From the NCBI RefSeq assembly GCF_000154785.2, contig NC_015730.1, positions 124,001 through 188,000 of the forward strand: DNA of 64,000 nucleotides. Reading direction: 5' to 3'. The first letter of the stretch is position 1. Every line of letters begins with the position of its first letter. Below, one piece after another: positions 55,118 through 63,033 of this stretch. The position numbers and the translations under genes were made by a program. A model generated the notes under the pieces. The model saw only the letters and a list, made by a program, of their open reading frames with translations. It was not told where the DNA came from and did no database searches. Source of the stretch: Roseobacter litoralis Och 149 (lineage in GTDB: Bacteria > Pseudomonadota > Alphaproteobacteria > Rhodobacterales > Rhodobacteraceae).

Positions 55118-56116
55118 TCAGGCTCTGGCCTGAAGGACGGTGACGGCGATCATATTCGTGACATCGCTGGCGACGCAACCGCGCGACAGATCATTGGCCG
55201 GTTTGGCCAGCCCCTGAAGGACGGGCCCGATGGCATCGCAGCCGCCGATGCGTTGCGCGATTTTGTACCCGATGTTGCCTGCATCAAGGTTGGGGAAAAT
55301 CATGACGTTGGCAGTGCCTGCCACCTCGGAATCTTTGGCTTTGGAGGCGGCGACCGCAGGAACAAATGCCGCGTCGAATTGCAACTCGCCATCGGCCTTG
55401 AGCGTCGGGTGGTTCTGTTTCAACAGGTCCAGCGCATCGGTGACTTTGCTGACCTTTTCGTGGTGCGCGCTGCCCTTGGTTGAAAAGGACAGCAGTGCGA
55501 CGCGGGGCTCTTTGCCCAGCAAGTGGCGGCATGAGGCCGCCGATGCCACCGCAATTGCCGCGAGTTCCTCGCAGGTGGGGTCAATCACGAGGCCGCAGTC
55601 GCTGAAGATCATCGCATCGCGCCCGGAGGGGTGGTTTTCCGGCAGGGCCATCAGGAAAAAGCCCGAGACCAGAGGGGCGTCTTTTGCCTTGCCGATGACC
55701 TGCAGGGCGGCACGGACGGTATCGGATGTTGTGTGTACAGCCCCGCCCACAGTGCCGTCGGCATAACCCAGACGCACCATCATGGCGGCAAAGACCAGAG
55801 GATCCTGCGCGCGCCGCGCTGCAACCTGTGGCGTCATGCCTTTGTGCTTGCGGATGTCGTGCAGGGCGGTTGCGACCTCATCCGTCAGGGCGGAGTTTTC
55901 GGGGTCTTCGATTGCGATGGCCGGGGCGTTGGGCAAGCCCGCGCGCACAAGTGCGGCCTGCACCGCGTCCTCGGGACCGATCAGGGTGATGCGGGCGATG
56001 CCGGATTTGACAGCCGTCACCGCCCCCTCGACAACGCGGGGATCGGTGCCTTCGCTCATCACGATGTGAGCAGGCCGTGAGGCTGCGCGATCGATTAAAT
56101 CACGCAATACGCTCAC
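55118..56116 (-). CDS. pta: phosphate acetyltransferase (short Pta)
   Basis: A 332-residue PTA/PTB-family enzyme without the long N-terminal P-loop domain of enterobacterial Pta. It has SEGTDPRVVEGAV, MMVRLGYADGTVGGAVHTTSDTVRAAL, IFSDCGLVIDPT and IFPNLDAGNIGYKI near the C-terminus. It converts the acetyl phosphate made by Xsc to acetyl-CoA. The start is GTG. It lies 41 bases after xsc and 30 before soeA, so the three are one operon. Confidence 0.93.
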   Translation of the reverse strand: MSVLRDLIDRAASRPAHIVMSEGTDPRVVEGAVTAVKSGIARITLIGPEDAVQAALVRAGLPNAPAIAIEDPENSALTDEVATALHDIRKHKGMTPQVAARRAQDPLVFAAMMVRLGYADGTVGGAVHTTSDTVRAALQVIGKAKDAPLVSGFFLMALPENHPSGRDAMIFSDCGLVIDPTCEELAAIAVASAASCRHLLGKEPRVALLSFSTKGSAHHEKVSKVTDALDLLKQNHPTLKADGELQFDAAFVPAVAASKAKDSEVAGTANVMIFPNLDAGNIGYKIAQRIGGCDAIGPVLQGLAKPANDLSRGCVASDVTNMIAVTVLQARA

Positions 56117-56157
56117 GGCCTGTTCCCTTTTATGCGGATGCTTCGGTGCACCCGATA

Positions 56158-57936
56158 TCAGACAGTCTGGGGGCGCATGTCAGATTTGCTGATGCCAGCA
56201 ACCTGGACAGGCTTTTTCATCGCGTCGCGGCGGAAGGGATCGCCGAGCTCCTGATTGATCATCGCCTCGATCAGCGTGGTGATGCCGTTTTCCATTTGAT
56301 CCTTGATCGCCTGGTTGAGGGCATCTGTCAGTTCCTCCTGCGTGCGGGCCACGACACCTTTCAACCCGCATGCATTGGCGATGCCGGCGTAGGAGACGTC
56401 TTCGTCAAGCTCGGTGCCCACGAAGTTGTCCTCGAACCACAGGGTCGAGTTGCGTTTTTCCGCGCCCCACTGGTAGTTGCGGAACACGATCTGTGTGATC
56501 GCGGGCCACTCACCACGGCCGATGGCGGTCAATTCGTTGACGGCGATGCCAAAGGCACCGTCGCCTGCGAAACCCACAACCGGCACCTCAGGCTGACCAA
56601 TCTTGGCGCCGACAATGGCGGGCAGACCGTAGCCACAGGGACCGAACAGACCGGGCGCGAGATACTTGCGCCCTTCTTCAAAGGCCGGGTAGGCGTTGCC
56701 GATGGCGCAGTTGTTGCCGATGTCCGATGAAATGATCGCTTCGACCGGCAGCGCGCTTTGGATCGCGCGCCATGCCATCCGTGGTGACATCCATTCAGGC
56801 TTGGCCGCACGTGCCCGGACGTTCCAGTCGGTGCCCGGATCGTCCTGCTCATGGGTGAGCGAGGTCAGTTCCTGCGCCCATGCGGATTTTGTCTGTGCGA
56901 TGTGAGCTTTGCGTGCTTCGCGGCCCTCATCCCCTGCGGTGTCCGACAGCTGCGAAAGAATGCCGTTTGCAACTTTTGCTGCATCGCCGACAATGCCGAT
57001 CGACACTTTTTTGGTCAGGCCGATCCGGTCAGGGTTGATGTCCACCTGAATGATTTTCGCATCTGCAGGCCAGTAGTCGATGCCATAGCCGGGCAGGGTC
57101 GAGAACGGGTTCAGGCGCGTGCCGAGGCACAGAACCACATCAGCTTCCTTGATCAGCTGCATGCCCGCTTTGGAGCCGTTGTAACCCAGCGGCCCTGCAA
57201 ACAGTGGGTGGTTGCCCGGAAACGCGTCGTTGTGCTGGTAGCCGACACAAACCGGTGCGCCCAAACGCTCGGCCAAGGCGCGGGATGCTTCGATCCCACC
57301 TTTGGACAGAACCACGCCCGCACCGTTCAGGATGACAGGGTTCTTGGCGTTGGACAGCATTTCAGCCGCCTGAGCCACGGAATTTTCACCGCCGGGGGAT
57401 ACTTCGAATTCAATCGGGTCGGGGATTTCGATGTCGACCACCTGGGTCCAGAAATCACGCGGGATGTTGATCTGCGCCGGGCCGCTGAGGCGTTTGGCTT
57501 TGGCGATGACGCGGGTCAGCACTTCGGCGACACGGGTCGGGTCACGTACTTCTTCCTGATAGGCGACCATGTCTTCGAACAGTTTCATCTGCTCGACTTC
57601 CTGAAAGCCGCCCTGACCGATGGTCTTGTTCGCGGCCTGCGGCGTCACGAGCAGCAGCGGCGTGTGGTTCCAGTAGGCGGTTTTGACGGCGGTCACGAAA
57701 TTGGTGATGCCGGGACCGTTCTGCGCGATCATCATCGACACTTTGCCGGTGGCACGGGTGTAGCCGTCAGACATCATGCCTGCGGAGCCTTCATGCGCGC
57801 AGTCCCAGAATTTGATGCCCGCATCGGGAAAAATGTCGGAGATCGGCATCATCGCCGAGCCGATAATCCCAAAGGCGTGTTCGATACCATGCGCTTGCAG
57901 GGTTTTTACAAAGGCTTCTTCAGTAGTCATTTTCAT
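56158..57936 (-). CDS. xsc: sulfoacetaldehyde acetyltransferase
   Basis: A 592-residue thiamin diphosphate enzyme with the three domains of the acetolactate synthase fold. Visible are HAFGIIGSAMMPISDIF, QNGPGITNFV, the ThDP motif GDGAFGIAVNELTAIGRGEWPAIT ending in VFRNYQWGAEKRN, and GYGLPAIVGAKIGQPE. RNYQWG and SAMMPISD are typical of Xsc. It cleaves sulfoacetaldehyde with phosphate to acetyl phosphate and sulfite. I chose the ATG at 57936 with GGAGGAAC 9 bases upstream; the frame extends 10 codons further. It follows tauR by 93 bases and precedes pta. Confidence 0.96.
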   Translation of the reverse strand: MKMTTEEAFVKTLQAHGIEHAFGIIGSAMMPISDIFPDAGIKFWDCAHEGSAGMMSDGYTRATGKVSMMIAQNGPGITNFVTAVKTAYWNHTPLLLVTPQAANKTIGQGGFQEVEQMKLFEDMVAYQEEVRDPTRVAEVLTRVIAKAKRLSGPAQINIPRDFWTQVVDIEIPDPIEFEVSPGGENSVAQAAEMLSNAKNPVILNGAGVVLSKGGIEASRALAERLGAPVCVGYQHNDAFPGNHPLFAGPLGYNGSKAGMQLIKEADVVLCLGTRLNPFSTLPGYGIDYWPADAKIIQVDINPDRIGLTKKVSIGIVGDAAKVANGILSQLSDTAGDEGREARKAHIAQTKSAWAQELTSLTHEQDDPGTDWNVRARAAKPEWMSPRMAWRAIQSALPVEAIISSDIGNNCAIGNAYPAFEEGRKYLAPGLFGPCGYGLPAIVGAKIGQPEVPVVGFAGDGAFGIAVNELTAIGRGEWPAITQIVFRNYQWGAEKRNSTLWFEDNFVGTELDEDVSYAGIANACGLKGVVARTQEELTDALNQAIKDQMENGITTLIEAMINQELGDPFRRDAMKKPVQVAGISKSDMRPQTV

Positions 57937-58014
57937 GGCGGGTGTTCCTCCGGGGGTGAAATCCATGCGCGAATCTAGGGTTGCTTGTTATCTAATGTAT
58001 GCGCTTACATTGTG

Positions 58015-58024
58015 TTAGGGCCAA
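58015..58024 (-). promoter_or_regulatory. TauR-like half-site before xsc
   Basis: On the minus strand TTGGCCCTAA matches 8 of 10 positions of CTGGACYTAA, the TauR repeat as I recall it from Rhodobacter capsulatus. It lies 79 bases before the xsc start, in the same orientation as the gene. The second copy is not convincing. Confidence 0.35.
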
Positions 58025-58029
58025 TCTGA

Positions 58030-59511
58030 TCAGCTGTTTAATGCCAGATTTGACATGGCGTCGATTTCTTTGGCAACGCGGCCCACGCCCTGCGCTATTC
58101 GGGTGGCGGGAATGGACGAATAGGCCAGCCTGTAGAAGTTTCGGGGCTGTGCGGCACCGGCGAAAAACGAGTGTCCCGGTTCGATCAACACGTCGCGGGC
58201 GCGCAGCCTGCGGGCGAGCTCCTGCGTGTCGACGTTTTCGGGGGCGCGCATCCAGAAAGACGAGCCGCCATGCGCGCCTTGCCCTGCGATTTCGAGCTTG
58301 TTTTGCGTAATTGCGGTGCTCATCACCTGTCGGCGTTCGTGCAGGGTGCTCCCCATGCGACGGATCAGCGCGTCATGATGGCCAAGCGAGAGGAAATAGG
58401 CGGCTGTGCGTTGTATGTGGCCGGGCGGATGGCGCAGCACCGAGGCCCTGAGCGCGCGCGCCTCGCGGATGAAGGGTTCGGAGCCAACGAGGTATCCCAG
58501 ACGCAGGCCCGGAAACAGGGATTTGGAGAAGCTGCCGACATAAATCACGCGCCCATCCGCATCCAGACTCTTGAGCGCGGGGGAGGGGCCCTTCAGAAAA
58601 GACATCTCGAACTCGTAATCATCCTCAACGATGATCGCGTCCATGTCAGCAGCGCGTTTCAACAGCTCATGGCGGCGCGCCATGGGCATCGTGCCGGTGG
58701 TCGGACACTGGTGGCTGGGGGTCGTGAAAATCACATCCGTGTCTGGTGGAATGGCATCGGGGGGCAAACCATCCGCGTCCAGCCGGACAGGGGTTACATG
58801 GCAGCGCGACTGCGAAAGAATGTCCCGGAGCGCATGATAACAAGGGTCTTCCAAAGCGGCGCGCCGCCGTTGTGTCAGCAACACCTGCGTGGTGAGCCAG
58901 AGCGCATTTTGCGCGCCGAGGGTGATCAGCACCTGCTCGGGGCGGGCGGCGATCCCGCGCCGGGGCAGGGTGTGGCGGGCAATGAATTCGATCAACTGCG
59001 GGTCGTCCTGATCGTAGTAATCGGTGGTCAGGGCGGTAAAGTCTTTTTGCCCCAGCGCCTTGAGCGCGCAGAGCCGCCAGTTGGCATGATCAAAAAGCTC
59101 GGGGTCTGCCTGTCCGTAGATGAAAGGGAAGCGATAGGATTCCCAGTCGGGGGGTTTGCGCACAGTGTCCCCGCCGGAAAACCGTTGACCAATCGCGCGG
59201 GTCCAGTCGACTGCATCCGTCCTGATGGGGCCGGGGGCGAAGGCAGGCGGAACCGGGGCGTTTTCCGACACGTAATAGCCCGAGCGGCCCCGCGACGTCA
59301 GGTAATCATTCGCCAGAAGCTCGGTATAGGCGATGGTCACGGTAATCCGGCTGACGCCCAGATGCGCGGCCAGCCGACGTGTCGAGGGCAGCTTTTCAGC
59401 GCGCTGAAATCGACCGGACAATATGCCCTGAGCGATCATTTGCTGGATCTGTGATTGCAGCGTTCCCTGTGCGTCAGGGTGCAGAAAGAACGTTTCGACG
59501 GGAAGAGCCAT
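58030..59511 (-). CDS. tauR: MocR/GntR-type taurine regulator TauR
   Basis: A 493-residue MocR-family regulator: an N-terminal GntR winged helix (about 15-80; SGRFQRAEKLPSTRRLAAHLGVSRITVTIAYTELLA) and a C-terminal aminotransferase fold (about 105-493) with the NALWLTTQVLL region and the PLP lysine in YVGSFSKSLFPGLRLGYLV. TauR binds PLP and activates taurine genes in Rhodobacter. Here it sits next to xsc, in the same direction, which supports the assignment. Direct TauR-like repeats lie directly upstream of its start, which suggests autoregulation. Other MocR proteins share this layout, so the call leans on context. Confidence 0.9.
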   Translation of the reverse strand: MALPVETFFLHPDAQGTLQSQIQQMIAQGILSGRFQRAEKLPSTRRLAAHLGVSRITVTIAYTELLANDYLTSRGRSGYYVSENAPVPPAFAPGPIRTDAVDWTRAIGQRFSGGDTVRKPPDWESYRFPFIYGQADPELFDHANWRLCALKALGQKDFTALTTDYYDQDDPQLIEFIARHTLPRRGIAARPEQVLITLGAQNALWLTTQVLLTQRRRAALEDPCYHALRDILSQSRCHVTPVRLDADGLPPDAIPPDTDVIFTTPSHQCPTTGTMPMARRHELLKRAADMDAIIVEDDYEFEMSFLKGPSPALKSLDADGRVIYVGSFSKSLFPGLRLGYLVGSEPFIREARALRASVLRHPPGHIQRTAAYFLSLGHHDALIRRMGSTLHERRQVMSTAITQNKLEIAGQGAHGGSSFWMRAPENVDTQELARRLRARDVLIEPGHSFFAGAAQPRNFYRLAYSSIPATRIAQGVGRVAKEIDAMSNLALNS

Positions 59512-59525
59512 AAATACAGCCTATA

Positions 59526-59557
59526 CTGGACTTATATGCCATGCAATCTGGTATTAT
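59526..59557 (+). promoter_or_regulatory. TauR-like direct repeats upstream of tauR
   Basis: CTGGACTTAT (59526-59535) and CTGGTATTAT (59548-59557) lie 22 bases apart start to start, two helical turns, on the plus strand between divergent tauR and ppk2. The first matches 9 of 10 positions of the remembered TauR repeat CTGGACYTAA. Confidence 0.5.
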
Positions 59558-59743
59558 GCACAGTCCAAAAGCCTCTATGCCTGCGAGGGCATCCCGCGTT
59601 TTCACTTGTTGTCGGTCAGATAATGAAACCAGAAGTATCAAAAACGCACAAATAATCAAGAGTAAAGCGTGTTGATTTGATCTGAGTCAGGGCGCGCGGG
59701 CCGTATAACGGCGATACTTGGGGCAGTTACAGTCAAGGAGCCA

Positions 59744-60637
59744 ATGATGAAAGATGCCCCCCAAGACCCACTGCCCGTAGAGGCCGCAGCTACCGAAGAT
59801 CAGAAAGCCGTTTTTGAGCAATCGGAATACCCCTACCCGGAGAAAATGAACCGGGCGGAGTATGAAACGCAAAAAGCAGAGTTGCAGGTTGAATTGCTGA
59901 AGGCGCAGCTTTGGATTCAGCAGACAGGGCAAAAGGCGGTCATTCTGTTTGAGGGACGGGATGCGGCGGGCAAGGGCGGCACGATCAAGCGCTTTACCGA
60001 GCATATGAACCCGCGTGCGGCGCGTGTTGTCGCGCTGAACAAGCCGACGGATGAGGAACGCGGTCAGTGGTATTTCCAGCGCTACGTCAAACATCTGCCC
60101 ACGGCGGGAGAGATCACGCTCTATGACCGCAGTTGGTACAACCGTGCCGGCGTTGAGCGCGTCATGAATTTCTGTGAGCCCGGAGAGTACCTTGAATTCA
60201 TGCGCCAGACGCCGGAATTCGAGCGGATGCTCACACGCAGCGGCATCCGTCTGCGCAAATACTGGTTTTCTGTCACGCAGGATGAGCAGCGCGCGCGGTT
60301 CAAATCGCGCGAAACCGACCCCCTCAAGCGCTGGAAGCTGTCGCCGATTGACCGCGCCAGCCTGAACAAATGGGGGGACTATACCGAAGCGAAAGAGGCG
60401 ATGTTCTTTTACACGGATACCAAGGATGCGCCCTGGACGGTTGTGCGCTCAAACGACAAGAAACGCGCGCGGCTGAACTGTATGCGGCATTTCTTGTCCA
60501 CCTTTGACTATCCGGACAAGGATACATCCGTTGCTACCGCACCCGATCCGTTGATCGTGCGCTCGGCCAGTCATGTGGTCACAGATGCCGATCATATCCT
60601 CGCCTCCTCATTGCATCCTGGTACCCGCAGGTCCTGA
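59744..60637 (+). CDS. ppk2: polyphosphate kinase 2 (class I)
   Basis: A 297-residue PPK2 with a P-loop GRDAAGKGG (71-79), the Walker B YDRSWYNR (127-134), the lid with KPTDEERGQWYFQRYVKHLP and EFERMLTRSGIRLRKYWFSVT. The length and single domain fit class I PPK2, which phosphorylates nucleoside diphosphates with polyphosphate. AAGGAG precedes the double ATG by 6 bases. It lies between tauR (divergent) and tpa (convergent), inside the taurine locus, and is followed 24 bases later by the DUF465 gene. Confidence 0.95.
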   Translation: MMKDAPQDPLPVEAAATEDQKAVFEQSEYPYPEKMNRAEYETQKAELQVELLKAQLWIQQTGQKAVILFEGRDAAGKGGTIKRFTEHMNPRAARVVALNKPTDEERGQWYFQRYVKHLPTAGEITLYDRSWYNRAGVERVMNFCEPGEYLEFMRQTPEFERMLTRSGIRLRKYWFSVTQDEQRARFKSRETDPLKRWKLSPIDRASLNKWGDYTEAKEAMFFYTDTKDAPWTVVRSNDKKRARLNCMRHFLSTFDYPDKDTSVATAPDPLIVRSASHVVTDADHILASSLHPGTRRS

Positions 60638-60660
60638 CAATCCAACAAACGGAGAAAACG

Positions 60661-60900
60661 ATGACACATGTCCCACACGAACTGGCGGAAGAATTTCCAC
60701 ATATGCAACAGGAAATGAGCGATCTGAAAGCCAGAGATGGCCATTTCGCGAAACTGTTTGATGAGTATCACACGCTGAACCGCGCGATCCACAGGGCGGA
60801 AACCAACGTCGAGCCGACAGATGATTTTCACATGCTTGAGATGCGCAAGAAACGGCTGCAGCTCAAGGATGAAATCGCGGCCTGTTTGACATTGGCCTGA
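60661..60900 (+). CDS. DUF465 (YdcH-like) small coiled-coil protein
   Basis: A 79-residue, highly charged helical protein with EFPHMQQEMSDLKARDGHFAKLFDEYHTLNRAIHRAE and a final MRKKRLQLKDEIAACL, matching the DUF465/YdcH hairpin family. The function is unknown; it may mediate protein-protein contacts. AAACGGAGAA lies before the ATG. It is 24 bases after ppk2, almost certainly in the same operon, and both end in the bidirectional terminator. Confidence 0.88.
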   Translation: MTHVPHELAEEFPHMQQEMSDLKARDGHFAKLFDEYHTLNRAIHRAETNVEPTDDFHMLEMRKKRLQLKDEIAACLTLA

Positions 60901-60924
60901 GCGCCAAAGACACACGTTAGACGG

Positions 60925-60953
60925 AAAAAGCCCCGGCAGTGCCGGGGCTTTTT
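60925..60953. terminator. bidirectional intrinsic terminator
   Basis: AAAAAGCCCCGGC (60925-60937) pairs perfectly with GCCGGGGCTTTTT (60941-60953) around a 3-base loop. T-runs occur on both strands, so it ends ppk2-DUF465 on the plus strand and tpa on the minus strand. Confidence 0.96.
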
Positions 60954-60990
60954 CATGCAGCGTTTCGCATTCTGTGATGCAGGGCCTGAG

Positions 60991-62382
60991 CTAGCCGAAA
61001 ACGCGCCCCATTGCGCCATCCACCGCGTCGCAAATGTGATCGATGTCGTCTTTGGTGGCGATCAGGGCGGGCGAGAAGCACAGCGTGTTGTTTTTGCCCG
61101 GCAGGGAGCGGTTGGTCACGCCGATGATCACGCCTTGTTGCATGCAGTCCGCGACAACCGCTTGCGCGAGCTTTTCGTCAACCGGTTTGCGCGTGTCGCG
61201 ATCTTCGACCAGTTCGGCACCGAGGAACAGTCCTTTGCCGCGCACCTGACCGATGGTTTTGTGCTTGTCCATCAAGCCGCCCAGACAGTCGAGCATATAG
61301 GCGCCCTGCTCGGTCGTGTTGTCCAGCAGGCCTTCTTCTTCGATGATCGACAGGTTTTCGAGGGCCGCTGCCGGACCTGCCGTGCAGCCCCCAAAGGTCG
61401 AGATGTCGCGGAAGTAGTTCAGCGGGTCCGAGGCGTCATCCTTGAACATGTCGAAGACTTTTTCATTGGTCACAAGGCAGGCGATCGCCGCATAGCCTGA
61501 TGCCACGCCTTTGGCCATGGTGACCATATCCGGCTGGATGCCGTAGTGCTGATAGCCAAACCATGAGCCGGTCCGACCGACGCCGCAGACGACCTCGTCG
61601 ATATGCAGCAGGATGTCGTATTTCTTGCAAATCTCCTGAACGCGTTCCCAGTAGCCATCGGGGGGCGTGATCACGCCACCACCCGCGGTGACCGGTTCGA
61701 GGCACAGGCCGCCCACGGTATCGGGACCTTCGGCGATGATCACCTTTTCGATCTGATCCGCCGCCCAGACACCGTAGTTTTCCCGTGGTGCGCCTTCCTG
61801 TTCAAAGGCGCGGTACTCAAGGCAATGGGGCACACGCACGAAGCCGGGCGTGAAGGGGCCATATTGCGCGTTGCGCTCATCCTGCCCACCCGCTGACAAG
61901 GCGGTGATCGTGGTGCCGTGATAATCGCGGTCGCGGTAGAGCACCTTGTGCTTTTTGCCGCCATAGCGTTTGTGCGCGATCTGGCGCACCATCTTGAAGG
62001 CTTTCTCATTCGCCTCAGAACCGGAGTTGCAATAGTAAACGCGGCTCAGCCCCGGCATCTTTTCGATCAGACGCTCGGCGAACATGGCACCGGGGATGGA
62101 GCCTGCGGAGCCTGCGAAATAGTTCAGCTTGATCAACTGGTCCCGCACGGCGTTGGCGATGCGTTCGCGGCCATAGCCGACGTTGACGGTCCAGACCCCA
62201 CCCGAGACGGCATCAAGATGCTCTTTGCCCTTCTGGTCCCAAACCTTCATGCCCTTGCCTTCGACGATGATGCGCGGGTCGGTTGTCTCGTAGGGTTTGT
62301 GCTGGCTCAGATGGTGCCAGATGTGCGCGCGGTCTGCTTCGACGACGCGGGAGATATCATTTTCATTGAAATTGCCGTCCAT
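60991..62382 (-). CDS. tpa: taurine-pyruvate aminotransferase
   Basis: A 463-residue class III (omega) aminotransferase with SGGVWTVNVGYGRERIANAV, YYCNSGSEANEKAFKM, GTTITALSAGGQ, HIDEVVCGVGRTGSWFG and the PLP lysine in TMAKGVASGYAAI. It moves the amino group of taurine to pyruvate, giving sulfoacetaldehyde and alanine. I chose the ATG at 62382 (GAAAGG 8 bases upstream, family length); the frame runs far further into the intergenic region. Divergent from tauA, with which it shares the promoter region. Confidence 0.94.
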   Translation of the reverse strand: MDGNFNENDISRVVEADRAHIWHHLSQHKPYETTDPRIIVEGKGMKVWDQKGKEHLDAVSGGVWTVNVGYGRERIANAVRDQLIKLNYFAGSAGSIPGAMFAERLIEKMPGLSRVYYCNSGSEANEKAFKMVRQIAHKRYGGKKHKVLYRDRDYHGTTITALSAGGQDERNAQYGPFTPGFVRVPHCLEYRAFEQEGAPRENYGVWAADQIEKVIIAEGPDTVGGLCLEPVTAGGGVITPPDGYWERVQEICKKYDILLHIDEVVCGVGRTGSWFGYQHYGIQPDMVTMAKGVASGYAAIACLVTNEKVFDMFKDDASDPLNYFRDISTFGGCTAGPAAALENLSIIEEEGLLDNTTEQGAYMLDCLGGLMDKHKTIGQVRGKGLFLGAELVEDRDTRKPVDEKLAQAVVADCMQQGVIIGVTNRSLPGKNNTLCFSPALIATKDDIDHICDAVDGAMGRVFG

Positions 62383-62474
62383 GATTAAGACCTTTCGTAT
62401 GGTACTTCGTTGTCGTGGGATTCGGTGACGCTGCCACAGCTTAGCAGAAGGTGACAGATTTTTGACCTTTGTCA

Positions 62475-62484
62475 GTAGGTCCAG
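62475..62484 (-). promoter_or_regulatory. TauR-like half-site before tpa
   Basis: On the minus strand CTGGACCTAC matches 9 of 10 positions of CTGGACYTAA, 93 bases before the tpa start and in its orientation. A second copy is not evident at the same spacing as near tauR. Confidence 0.45.
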
Positions 62485-62717
62485 TTTGCCTGTGAGTATA
62501 GTGCCAAAACAGAGGGGTGTTTCTACACAACAGCACAACTTGAGGTTTGATTTCGATGAAATCATGATGTGCTGGGACAGGGGCGGGCATATTCCCGTGG
62601 GTAAACTGCCGATTTCAGATGCGCAATTTTTGCAGGTCTGCACCACATAAACACACAGAATGCTGGGGTCTCACATCTAAAGGGTAGATCGCGCAAACAG
62701 CGGTGTACTCTCGCTAA

Positions 62718-62727
62718 CTGGACTCAT
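62718..62727 (+). promoter_or_regulatory. TauR-like half-site facing tauA
   Basis: CTGGACTCAT matches 8 of 10 positions of CTGGACYTAA and points toward tauA, but it lies about 300 bases before the gene, so its role is uncertain. Confidence 0.3.
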
Positions 62728-63033
62728 GGACAGTGCGAAAGTGGTCATTCCACTCTCTTCAAACTACGCCCCACTGTGCGCGGGCCGACAGCGGCGTTGA
62801 GCGTCCGCAGTCAAAAACGTTCGTGCCTGTCGGGGCCAAAGTATCAAAGGAGTTCAAATTCCGCGCAGTTTCATCCCAATTGGGTTCTGGCCGCAACAAT
62901 TGCCTTGCAGGAGCAGACATTCTGACATTGGATGATGCAGTGTTCGAAAAACAAGACTGGTATAAAACCGGGACGCACGACAAAAAACGCCGATCAAACA
63001 GGATCGGGTAACGATCAACGGGAGACTTAACGA

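Larger units (their letters stand above)
62383..63033. other. divergent tpa-tauA promoter region
   Basis: About 650 bases without a gene I can support; a 92-codon plus frame (62733-63011) has no binding site or family, and a 74-codon minus frame lies opposite it. It contains two TauR-like half-sites, annotated separately, and GGGAGA at 63020-63025, the tauA ribosome binding site. The length is unusually large for this compact window. Confidence 0.5.

Noticed and set aside
62733..63011. 92-codon plus frame before tauA
   Set aside because: No ribosome binding site or family; it lies in the regulatory region and a similar-length frame exists on the opposite strand.
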